Positions 8,601 to 17,918 of a stretch of 27,332 nt of DNA are shown piece after piece. The stretch spans positions 1 through 27,332 of the forward strand of contig QXVZ01018429.1 of assembly GCA_008931825.1 (NCBI GenBank), read 5' to 3'. This DNA is from Phallusia fumigata (taxonomy: Eukaryota; Chordata; Ascidiacea; Phlebobranchia; Ascidiidae). Position 1 is the first letter of the stretch. The number at the start of each line of letters is the position of its first letter. A model generated the notes under the pieces. That model did no database searches, was not told where the DNA came from, and was given only the letters and a program-made list of their open reading frames with translations. The position numbers and the translations under genes are program-made.

Positions 8601-11600
8601 AAATATTGTTTTTTTGCAGTTTTGATGTCTACGTTTATTGTTATTTTGAAATCAGGAAAAGAATTTTTTTGGTCACATTTTGAAATCCCATTTTTGTGGT
8701 TTCTGTTGGTATAAAACAAGCCACTTGTTAAAGATAAACATTTTTCCCCTACTTACTAAAAAAAGACCACTTGCCTAAAACAAATGAAACATGGAACACA
8801 GTTTAACAGCACAGCGGAGGTTAAAACTTGTTTGCAGCATTGATATTTGATACTTGTTAACGTTCTGCAGTAAGCTCCTGTTGGTGTCAAAAGGTCCACT
8901 GCTTTTTCTCCCATGTACAGTTACTTCCTATAACTATAGCCAGGACGCAGGGCTGTGGTGTCAAATTTCCACTTGTCAAACACAATGCAATGTGGATGTA
9001 AACCCCAGTGGTACATCCTACTTTTTGCCAAATTCTGCCATCCTTTTTGTACATTGATAGATGCCCGATTATTTTGTGCCCATTTTGACAACTGACAATG
9101 ACAATTTGTACCCACTTTATGGTTAGTGCATTGTTTGCACTGCACTTGGCTTTAAACCTTTTTTTAAGAATGACAAAAGGTTTGGGTAGAATGAAAGTCA
9201 GCCGAAACAATGCATCATTAAAATGAAACAACAAAATGTTGTAGTAAAAGTCTAAGTCACTGGTCATAAACTTGACTTTTGTCCGAAGAATTTCTATTGT
9301 AGTTTTGTACTGCAACTCTGACAAAGTTGTTGCATAACATGGCATACAGTTTGAAATATATTTGTGGATGTACATATCCATTATTTGTCATTCAGCTTGC
9401 TGCCTCAAGGCAGTTCCTAGAAGTAAATATACACTTGAGTTTAATTCATAGTTGTGTTTTGTTGCTTAGGTTGGCGTCCTTGCACGGAAGTTCAACTTTG
9501 CAGTAGCAAAAGATGCACCCCAGCTTTCACTGCCTGGAAAACTTGTCTTTCCCAAGTAAGAAAAGAAAACTTTTTCATGTGTCATCAAATATGGAAAGTA
9601 TATGCCTAACTAATTGTTCTTTTTAGAATAATAAATTAAAATTAGGAAGGTAATAAAAGGTAAAATGGAAATGTTTTAGCAATTTAAAATTTGTAAATGG
9701 TTTTTTGTTATTGCCAAGTTTTTTCTAGGAATTTTAGTAGCGTTTTGCAAATGTTATTTTTTTTCAAAAGAACTTACAAGACAGCCAGTACCAGGGTACA
9801 TGGGTGTAAAAAACATTTTCGCTTGATGACAGCAACATTTGTCAAAATGTAGTTTTAACTTGTATTTCCTATTGCGACTTAAAATGTTGGATTGTGTTCT
9901 ACATTTTTTAACTCGACTGAAAATGGTAGTAAGGCCTACATTCTTGTTTCCCAAGCAAGCAACAGCGGGTAGCATTGTCACAGTCTAGTGTTCTACATCT
10001 AAAAGGCAGCTTAAAGTTTGTGTCAACTTAAAAAAAATAATAAACAACTTGACAAAATGACTAATTGTAAACAGGAAGCTGTAGATCACAAGTGCTACTA
10101 TACATTAGTTTGACATTTTTTGCCAATTAAATACATGAATAAATAATTAAGCTACGAAGTAAGATCATAAATATTCCTTTTTCCTTACTTTCATTCCTTA
10201 CATATATACTGTATTGTTTTTGTTTGCTTTTGTTATTTGCACTAATAATTGTCCTAGTTTGGAAAATGTTTTATATGGGCCATGTCCTGTTTGTAATCGC
10301 CATTCCAAACGTGACTGGTACCAACAATCCTAATTCACACCAGAAAATAAAAAGCTTGTTGAAAGCTGTTTCCTATAAGTGCTGTTAAGATTTAAACGTC
10401 TATGAAGATGGCTGGTTACAGCTATTTTTTCAGGAAATTATAAGCAAATAAAATTTATTGTTTTAGAATAATGTATTTTTTCTTGATTGTATAAGTTCAT
10501 GAAAGTTTTTTTTTACATCAAAATATGACTTCTACGATTCCCATACATTAAGTTTATTAAATTTTTTCCTTTTTTGCATTTTTGGCCAAGATTTAAAGCC
10601 TTTCTGTAACCTTCCAGAGCCAACTGCAGAAGATAGAAGGTTGTTTGCCAACCTTTTGCAGTATGCCATTGAAAGGGGCTTGATAAATGTAACCTATTGG
10701 CCAGCTATAACAACACGAGCACATGGTAAAACTTAATTGACCATTAAGTCACCCTTTTTACATTACTATGGGTAACTCAATATCAAAGCACTAACTTAAA
10801 GATCAGACAGACTTTTCTTTTGTTTCCTTTTTACATGGCCGAATGTACCTAAAAGAACCCCTAGTTTATAATAGTCCAAATTAATTGGAAATTGAAATAA
10901 AAAATCTTCTGGGGTAGTAAAGGTTTTATAATGAATGGGCGTAGAAGGCAGTGATTTCCTGAAGCAATTAATCACCCCCACTAGAACCACTAGAAAATGA
11001 AATTTGCCTCTTGACCAGCTTCGAATCACTGCCTATAAGCAAACACATTATTACTTCAATGAAAGTTATGAATTGCTGTCGGTATTATTTTGGCAGCAAA
11101 AAATCACAGAGCGATTTGTGAGCTATTGAATGTTGGTAGTTCTGTCCAAACACAGACTTGAAAAGTCATTATGACTTTGAATTTTGGAAAAAATATTGTT
11201 TTGGGCTTTGCCTTAGAATCCGAAAGACATAAATATGGATGTTAATATGTATTAAGTAGGTCCAAGCCAAAATTTTTTTCATTGATTTATTGGAAATTTA
11301 CAAAGTAGAGACATGCTGTTTCCTGTTGTTTATCAGTTTTCTAATATTACGCTTGTTAATTTCCAAGAATAGTGGGCCAAATTTAATTTGTCAAATGTTG
11401 ATCTGAATTAGGGAAGTTTAAAATTACAAATTCAGTGGCTCAGTTACCCAAAAGCATGCTCATCGGAGAATTAAGTTAAAATAAATTGCCAATGCACAGT
11501 TCTTGTTATGCATACAATCAATCATGTTCTTATTTTAGTCCAATTGAATAGTATTTGTGGATGAAGACATGTCTAGACTATGGATTAGCTATATATGCAG

Positions 11601-14473
11601 TTATGTTTTAACTTTATTTGCAGTTCAATACAAACAAGCAATCAACAAAAAATACAACAAATGTGTTGTAAAACCGATATGCTTCATATTCTTGTTTAGT
11701 TTACTGAACTTTTGAAGTCCAGTTTTATGAGCCATCTTTTTCTAGACCGCAAATGGGGGCATGACCTATAGATTGAAAAGTCCTACACTATCTAGAAAGG
11801 CTTGCCACTTTGCAATTTCAACTCCTAAAACCAACCCATACGCATTTTGCAGCAGTTTCGAGTCAAGCTTTGGATCGGAGCATTTCTCCATGCTGGGTTT
11901 GGGCGACATTGTAATGCCTGGTTTGCTCTTGTGCTTTGTGCTGCGGTATGACAACTACAAGAAACGGAAACTGGAGGGGGAAATGTACGCCCCCTCATCA
12001 CCAGGCAACCTGATCTACAGAGTCCGATACTTCCACTGTACACTCATTGGATATTTTATTGGTAAGATTGTTGGAAAGTTCTTTTTAGTTTGGCAATCCG
12101 TTTTTTTTCCCAAAACTGTCATTGAAATATTTTAAAATTTTTTACAGTTTGTAAATTGGGTGATCACACAGAACATGTGCTGTTTTTACTTTGTTTTTGT
12201 TCTGTTTAATGTAAGTAGCAAGTGGTGCCAAGTTTCTTCAGGTAATACAAATCATAGGTAGAGATCCAAAGATGTGCAGTAAAACTTTTTATTAGAGTTA
12301 ACCAATAAGCTCAAGCTACTTTCAAATGTCACTTTGTAACAACTGCATCGTAAGAGCAAATACATCAATAATTTATCATATTGTTTGGTGATGCGAAACA
12401 AGTTTTTGAGTTTAAAAATATGTTACATTACCTTACAAGGGGTAGGTCTCATGCCTTAAATTTTGGGTTCAGTTCAATTGTTTTGTGATGTTGAATCTAA
12501 GTCAGTTTCCATTTTCCACTAACATCATTTTAACACTATTGAGTAAAATTTAGAAATAAACAAGAACTATTGCTGATTTCACAGACAAGGTTTTATGCAA
12601 AGCATGTCATAAAGAAGACTACACAGTAAATCAAACTTGGGATTTTGCATTGTTGCAATGTTAAGAAAGCGCTAAATACTTTTTTTGATCCCTCTAAATC
12701 TGCTTTGCAGAGGCCTAAGGGAACATGAACCCTGCTTTGAGAATTACTGGTTTAGAGTTTGGTGACATATGGGCTTGGCACATGTAACAGTTAGGTTTTC
12801 CTTTAGTCATTGTACCCAATTGACACAATGCAATCATATATTTTGTATCTCAATGTGGATAGTTTAGACATCAATGCAGTTAGTTAAATACTGAACAGTT
12901 GTTCAAAGATCCATTTCCCTTCAAAGGAAATATCAGCAAACCAATGTGATGGATGAAATTCCATTCAAGTAAAACATTTTAACTACAGACCCAGTGGATA
13001 AAATATTTGGAAGGCATAGCATCAAACAAAATTCAATGTAACAGAGACTGGTGGTGCTTTATCAATCAGACCACATGGTGATTGGACTTCCTTCACTATT
13101 AACAATAGGAAGATACAAGCCAGTATTTGTGTGTGTTTACAATAGGAAGGTACAACATGTTTTACACACAAGTACTGGTTTGTATCTTCCTATTGAGAAT
13201 ATTTAAAACCATGAATTGTGAACCTTCACTATTAACTTTTGGCAATTTCGATTTGTTGCCAAACATGTACAGCCAACGATGTTAGTTTAAAATGGAAAAA
13301 TCAAAACAAATGTAAACTTCAAAAAGACAACAGATGAACCCTTTGTCGTTAAAGGCAAAGTTTGTCAAGGTCTTTCTGCTAATTAATCTCACCTTGACGG
13401 AAGTGTACTGTTTCAGCCAAAAGTTCACAGACGATTATTTCCGTGTGACATTACCATACCTCAAACTGAACGACGTGGTTAGCTTTGTGTAAAGCGGTTT
13501 AAGAGTGCTTTGCCAACAAATAATATGCTTAACCGAAAAAAAAACTTTGTTGGTATACTTCAAAATTTTTTTTGCCACTGAATTTGTGAATAAAATAGAT
13601 AACTATGCATTTTAAGCACTTGGGTTGTGAGAAGTTTCGGCAAGTAAGTTTGCTTTCACACTTGGCACGTGCAACAAGCGCTGGGCAAAAACGAGTTTAC
13701 ATTCCCTTAATTCATTGAACCGACGCCATCCTCGAACACTCTGTCTCATGTTTGCGTGCGTGCTTTCAAGCCCGCGTACGTAGCTCTTCGATTCATTGCA
13801 GCAAGTTAGGTATTGATTAAACTGTCGTGCAGCGCTAAAAGCAATGTCTTGTGCACAACCAGCGGATAATACACAATCGATTCTTGGATTATACGCTTTA
13901 GCCGTCAATGCGAGGGTCAACGAATTATTGACAGGCTCGGTTTTCAACGCGTTGAGTTTTTGTTTAAACCAGCTTTGTAAGGGGGTATATATTTAGTCGT
14001 CGCAAGCAAACGTTATTGCGACGTCGTCGTTGGCAATGACGTCGCTGCCATTCGATTACTTGGTCACTTTCGTTGGGCGAGAATCTTGGTGGATAGTGAC
14101 GTCACAAAGTCTGCTTCTGGCATCACTTTGTCTGCGTTGTTTAATCTCGTGATACATTTGCGCGCAGGTTTGGTGACAGCCACGATAGCCTCGGAAGTGA
14201 ACAGCAGCGCACAGCCCGCCCTGCTGTACCTTGTGCCCTTCACATTGCTGCCACTTATCACTATGGCGTACATAAAGGTAAGTCAACTTTGTTTTTCTAT
14301 TTTTAAAGGTAATATCTGAAACAATTTTCAAGTCACCGCCTCTCCAAAGATTCGCTAGATGTGTTCTAACATGCGCTGAAACATGTTAATTTTGTAACTT
14401 TCCGCAGGGCGACCTGAAACAAATGTGGAACACACCCTTCAAAGCAGTGACTCAGCGATTCATGGAAGTTTGA
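5658..14473 (+). CDS. SPPL3: Signal peptide peptidase-like 3, nine exons, first exon missing
   Basis: Exons: 5658-5725, 6299-6421, 6747-6825, 7137-7249, 8301-8479, 9470-9555, 11853-12061, 14168-14277 and 14408-14473. All junctions are GT-AG and in phase, giving 343 residues plus TGA. SPPL3 is a multi-pass GxGD aspartyl protease that, in vertebrates, sits in the Golgi and sheds type II proteins such as glycosyltransferases. Counting from the first full codon (S of SLNM): [16 protein letters not shown] at 27 onward, catalytic Asp160 in LLIYDVFW, catalytic Asp234 in [11 protein letters not shown], and the PAL motif at 302-304 in [11 protein letters not shown]. The end, RFMEV, resembles human RFLEV. 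Human SPPL3 is about 384 residues; the shortfall is the N-terminal exon. Exon 5658 begins mid-codon, so coding must start upstream unless a trans-spliced leader lets ATG 5668 serve. No frame breaks are seen. Confidence 0.95.
5726..6298 (+). other. SPPL3 intron after exon 5658-5725
   Basis: A 573-base AT-rich intron with donor AAT|GTATGT and acceptor TATTTTAG. Open frames inside it on both strands are low-complexity and T-rich. I see no element in it. Confidence 0.7.
7250..8300 (+). other. SPPL3 intron carrying a coding-looking island
   Basis: A 1051-base intron between ...HWLLMD and ALSMGLCV, donor GGTAAGC, acceptor TGATTTACAG. Apart from the island at 7502-7660 it is AT-rich and shows no other structure. 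Confidence 0.7.
7502..7660 (+). other. Unrecognised coding-looking island in an SPPL3 intron
   Basis: After a candidate acceptor (tttttttgaag|t) the plus strand is open for about 52 codons: [18 protein letters not shown], then a hydrophobic Gly-rich run with [17 protein letters not shown], then [12 protein letters not shown] up to a possible donor (TTGTAG|GTTTG), and a stop in TTTGCCCTAA if unspliced. The GC content is higher than the surrounding intron. The minus strand is open across the same bases. SPPL3 is complete without it. It could be a relic exon of another gene, part of a mobile element, or chance. Confidence 0.25.
8480..9469 (+). other. SPPL3 intron, no gene recognised
   Basis: A 990-base intron between QADNP and VGVLARKF. 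The stretch around 8880-9380 stays open on the minus strand for 164 codons and is a little GC-richer than its flanks. The translation has no recognisable domain and no splice structure, so I leave it unannotated. It may be an old mobile-element insertion. Confidence 0.5.
9556..11852 (+). other. SPPL3 intron, 2.3 kb
   Basis: Donor AA|GTAAG and acceptor TTTTGCAGCAG, a tandem NAGNAG acceptor. Mostly AT-rich sequence, with one exon-like island at 10591-10725. I see no other structure. Confidence 0.65.
10591..10725 (+). other. Exon-like island of unknown identity in an SPPL3 intron
   Basis: Bounded by a pyrimidine-rich tract and TTTGGCCAAG on the left and by CATG|GTAAAA on the right, this stretch reads as 44 uninterrupted codons with strongly protein-like composition: [46 protein letters not shown] second possible acceptor is CCTTCCAG at 10617. 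Phase is 1 at both ends, whereas the flanking SPPL3 exons join in phase 2, so it cannot be a frame-preserving SPPL3 cassette. I do not recognise the protein. It could be a displaced exon, a fragment of a mobile-element protein, or an exon of a nested gene. Confidence 0.3.
12735..12749. mobile_element. Possible 3' terminus of a hAT-type element
   Basis: ctttgagaattactg is the reverse complement of CAGTAATTCTCAAAG, close to the hAT-type ends of the MITE at 15287-15466 (CAGTGATTCTCAAAG). Just upstream, around 12588-12660, a short open frame [14 protein letters not shown] could be a worn zinc-finger fragment of a transposase. I could not find the other end or a matching target duplication. Confidence 0.25.
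13103..13195. repeat. 32-bp inverted repeat (hairpin element)
   Basis: The left arm 13103-13134 (caataggaagatacaagcca...) and right arm 13164-13195 (...tggtttgtatcttcctattg) are reverse complements at 30 of 32 positions, with a 29-base spacer. The spacer holds a third partial copy, caataggaaggtacaac (13140-13156). The 14-mer ccttcactattaac occurs directly before the left arm (13090-13103) and again at 13223-13236. The structure suggests a small inverted-repeat mobile element or a duplicated palindrome. Confidence 0.75.
13998..14023. repeat. Short hairpin CGTCGCAA/TTGCGACG
   Basis: A perfect 8-bp stem with a 10-base loop, immediately 3' of the TATA-like ggggtatatattta (about 13983-13994) and close to two ACGTC-type sites (14037 and 14097). 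It lies in the GC-rich end of an SPPL3 intron. A role is not established. Confidence 0.4.
14097..14104. promoter_or_regulatory. CRE-type palindrome TGACGTCA
   Basis: An exact TGACGTCA (context atagtgacgtcacaaag) 64 bases before an SPPL3 exon. Other exact copies are at 14541-14548, 22857-22864 and 23552-23559; the last is inside an alkaline phosphatase coding exon. CREB/ATF proteins bind this palindrome in animals. Activity here is unproven. Confidence 0.25.
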
Positions 14474-14549
14474 TGATGACTCCGCACTTTTGTTGTATTT
14501 CCGCGATCCATCACTGGACTTCCCCGCCGACGCCGATGACTGACGTCAC

Positions 14550-14562
14550 CACACACACACAC
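14550..14562. repeat. CA microsatellite at the gap edge
   Basis: An uninterrupted CA run ends exactly where the Ns begin, so the gap probably arose because the microsatellite could not be assembled through. Confidence 0.8.
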
Positions 14563-14709
14563 NNNNNNNNNNNNNNNNNNNNNNNNNNNNNNNNNNNNNN
14601 NNNNNNNNNNNNNNNNNNNNNNNNNNNNNNNNNNNNNNNNNNNNNNNNNNNNNNNNNNNNNNNNNNNNNNNNNNNNNNNNNNNNNNNNNNNNNNNNNNNN
14701 NNNNNNNNN
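14563..14709. other. Assembly gap (147 Ns)
   Basis: Unknown bases. The gap begins 90 bases after the SPPL3 stop codon and probably hides part of its 3' UTR. No coding exon is missing, because the reading frame closes before it. Confidence 1.
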
Positions 14710-15286
14710 TTGCTGTAATCCTTTTTTAGTTTTCCAACTGATCTCACTTTCCTGCGGATTCCCTTTTTTAATTTTGTGAAATTCTGCGCAGCCGCGAAGC
14801 AACTGCGTCAAAGTATTACATAATTTTTTATTCAAGTTCATGCAGTCCCGGCATTTTTTTAAAATAGAACCACTTTCTGTTGCAGTTTTTGTAAAATCAC
14901 CAAATTGACCATTTTATTTCCACCTTTGTAATGGATCAATACCTTTGCAACGATCACACAACTTCCTTCTGGGGCGGTATCGGGTTACTACATATCACCC
15001 ATAAACCCCCTTACCCCTCTTACCCCTGCTTTTTCTAACCCGGTCCCCTAATAGTCTACAAGGCTGCTCTGCAAAATAACAACTTTAGCAGTAGTATTGT
15101 GGATTTATTGTAGTTTACGTCACAGTGGTGTGCAGACGACTTTTGATTTCTTCATTTCGACTTTATGTTACGTTTTGTGTCGGAAATCGGGCGATTTTTT
15201 GTCTTTTTTGAGTCCCTGCTCGTCTACAGCGTGATGTGAAAACAGTAATGTTCTGAAAAATGTTTGATTTGTATGTTTGTCTAGAT

Positions 15287-15466
15287 CAGTGATTCTCAAA
15301 GTGTGGTCCTCTCATAGTGGTCCGCGACAAGATGACTTAAACTAGGCATTGGCTAATAAAATCGCCTGTTTTGAGAGCATGTTAGAATGGAATTCTGTTT
15401 GGTGGTCCTCAGAAAAAAATTCGAAGATGAAGTGGTCCTTGTGCTAAAAAAGTTTGAGAAACACTG
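15287..15466. mobile_element. hAT-type MITE, 180 bp, with 8-bp target duplication
   Basis: The element starts CAGTGATTCTCAAAG and ends GTTTGAGAAACACTG; the ends are inverted repeats at 13 of 15 positions and match the CAGTG-NTTCTCAAA pattern of hAT-superfamily termini. It is flanked by gtctagat (15279-15286) and gtctaggt (15467-15474), an 8-bp duplication with one mismatch, which is the duplication length hAT transposases produce. It is too short to encode a transposase. Internal gtggtcc motifs recur near both ends. Confidence 0.85.
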
Positions 15467-17842
15467 GTCTAGGTGAAGCCGATTTGTACGTACCGATTTT
15501 TCGGGTTAGCAAGTCTGCTTATCCTGCAAATAATATCGTGCAGATACTGGCCTTTTGTTGATTTAGCTGCTTTCACGTCGCTTGCGTTGAAATACCACAG
15601 GTTAGCGGTCTAGCTGCTGCGACGTTAGTTTCATAATTTTTCGTCTTCAGCACATAGGGTTAGCGCAGTGGTTCCAGGGATCCACAGAAAAAGATTAGCT
15701 TAATATGCATAGCATGAAAGCGAAATAAAAATACCCGCCGTTACGGTTAACTTGCAAAATGCGACCAATCTAGCGCACCTTTAAAAAAACAGACTCATAG
15801 TATCGCAAGATCTGGCTAGTATGAACGTACAAGTTTATTTACTTCAAACAGTATTCAAATTCTCAGTATTAACCGGTTTTATTTCGAGGTCAAAAGCTTT
15901 TAAAAAGACCCAGGACAGATAAATTCAGGTAACCACAAGTCCAGCAATCAGGCAGCTTTAACAACTTAACAGCCAAGTTGCCAATGTCGCTAACGGTCAT
16001 CAAGGTTCTTTTGTGGTCGGGTTTTTATGGCTTAATCGACCATTAGCCTTCTGAATCTTTCCACTGGACTTCGTAACTTGCGTTTCGTCGCTAGATTAGG
16101 AGCCCTTGTTTTTCGTCAAAATTTACGGTCCACTAGCACGTAAAGCAAAGTTTGTTCTCCATAAAAGCCGCGTGTTCGTTAGCGAAACGTAAACGTGAAC
16201 TGCCTTGATAAACAGCGTGCCAGAGCGTCCCGGGGTAGTTATGTTTTCGTGCCGTGGGTGTGCTGTAAGCGCTAGGTCAACGAAAGTGAGTATACAGTGA
16301 CAAAAAGGGCGCCAAGCTTCGGCTGGAAGCCACACAACAGGATATATTGTTTGCCAGTAGTCTGCCTGTTTTGCGAAGGTGAGTTTTTGTCATGTTGCAG
16401 AGAGAGAGCGGCAACACAATAACGCTAAAACAATCTTTAAGCCAAAAATAGCTACGTAACATCAATCCGTTACAATATGCTAAAAATTGAGTTAGAAGTT
16501 TTTATCAAAACCAGAAAACTTGAAATAAGGACAACAGTGATAGCTACGGTAGGTGAGTGGGTACTTGCTAACGCTTTGACATGTTGTGTTAGCCATGATT
16601 GCACGGTTATCTTTTCGAGGTTTAACAAGGTTATCTTTTCGTTATATGTTTGTACACACAAAGTCTAAACTTCAATGTTAGAAGTGGTCGTGTTTTTGTC
16701 AACACAAAAGCGTTTACTCATAAACAACCACACAAGGTTAATTGTTATTCCGTGCTGCGCGAAAAAGATGGTCGACGATGCCTTTTGTTCACAATAATTC
16801 CGTGTATTTTCCCGGTAAAACTGCTTTTCAGTCGCCACAAAATTCCTGCCCATCTGTAACTCCGAGGTAATTAATTGTCCCGCTTTAAAACAAACCGAAC
16901 GCCGTATTGCACCCAGGGTTCGTTTTTCCTTCCTAACTGTAAGTAATCCAAAGGTGTTGGATTTCATTAGCGGGTAGAAGTGCCCCGAGCACGTGTTTTT
17001 CATTGTAGCGCACCTCGCCTCGGGCACGAGGCACGCCAGAAATGGGCGGGAAAATTCTGTGATATGTAAGAGGGACCTTAAAGCAGTTTTGGAGTGTTAT
17101 GGTTCTTGCCTTTAAGTGCAGTTAAGTTGACAAGCTGTGTTGTTCACCTTGTGCACGGATGTGTGGTGGTTTGTTTACCGTAGTTTAGTTATTAGGTGAT
17201 GAGGTTTAGTCGAGCTGGTTGCGTTTATTTAGATTGGTGCCCAAACTGTTGTGGCACATTAGCACTGGAACAAACACTTGAACAGAGGTAGCTGCAACAT
17301 TAAAACGCAGTAAGAAGCAAAAAAGTTGCTGGCAGACAAAAATACACCTCACTGCAGCTGCGCGGTCTATGACAGTTTTTGTGTGAAGGATTCCTATGAG
17401 TTTGTCGCACAAAGCACAAGGTGGTCTCGAGCTGCAAAGTCAGTAACGAAGAAAAAAAATACAATTTGCACTTTGGCAGGAACTGCTGTAACTTACTGTT
17501 GCCTTTTAACTGGCCTGTTCTAAATCTTAATTGTTACTTGTCATTGAAGAAAGGCAGTACCTTGCCCACCATAATCAATTGTGTAAAAGTGTTTTGAGAA
17601 CTGTGTGTTTATTCCAAATGGCTGTAAAAAAACATCGATGAAAGTCGTACGTTTAATTTTTTTGGATATGTGGTGTAACAATAGAACTCGGGACATTGTA
17701 AGGATAGTTGTATAACGTCAAAATAAAAGAAGGATGTTGGCAAAATAATGTATTTACACTACGTTGTTTATTACCTTTAATCAATTGTTACCGACTTTTT
17801 GCACAAAACCGACACGGCTACGCTATGGTTTTAAAAATTACC

Positions 17843-17860
17843 CTATAATTTTCTACGCAG
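17843..17860 (+). promoter_or_regulatory. Candidate alkaline phosphatase TATA box or 5' UTR acceptor
   Basis: ctataattttctacgcag lies 59 bases before the ATG. It can be read as a TATA-like TATAAT about 75 bases upstream of the start, or as a pyrimidine-rich splice acceptor ending in AG at 17860, which would fit a 5' UTR intron or a spliced-leader site. The sequence alone cannot decide between them. Confidence 0.25.
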
Positions 17861-17918
17861 GCTAAGAGTTTTGTGCTTGAGTTAAGAATTCCATTGACAA
17901 GCAACTTCAAATAAAAGC

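Larger units (their letters stand above)
12062..14167 (+). other. SPPL3 intron, 2.1 kb, element-rich
   Basis: Donor ATTG|GTAAG and acceptor TGCGCGCAG. It contains a possible hAT-element end at 12735-12749, the hairpin element at 13103-13195 and, from about 13600, a GC- and CpG-richer block with a short hairpin and CRE-like sites. The minus-strand frame at 13612-13947 is open for 111 codons but starts with TTG and has no early ATG, so I do not call it a gene. Confidence 0.6.
14474..17918. other. SPPL3 3' UTR and intergenic DNA up to alkaline phosphatase
   Basis: The SPPL3 3' UTR runs into the N gap, and no AATAAA is visible between the stop and 14900, so the transcript end is unresolved. Further right are a C-rich patch (14990-15050, repeated acccc), a hAT MITE, a possible second hAT-like end (gcagtggttcc near 15666) and a GC-rich patch at 16970-17060 holding CACGTG (16990-16995) and an E2F-like gggcgggaaa. 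Open frames at 16123-16335 and 16665-17027 on the minus strand have no recognisable product. Confidence 0.5.

Noticed and set aside
8887-9381. 164-codon minus-strand open frame in an SPPL3 intron
   Set aside because: No recognisable domain, no splice or polyadenylation context, and overlapping frames are also open.
13612-13947. 111-codon minus-strand open frame in the GC-rich end of an SPPL3 intron
   Set aside because: It begins with TTG, its first ATG is far inside, and the translation has no recognisable features.
16665-17027. 120-codon minus-strand open frame near E-box and E2F-like motifs
   Set aside because: The open frame begins with GTG; the true ATG gives about 112 residues with no recognisable domain and no supporting splice structure.
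14474-17918. Possibility that SPPL3 and alkaline phosphatase form an operon
   Set aside because: They are 3.4 kb apart with a transposon between them; ascidian operons have almost no intergenic space.
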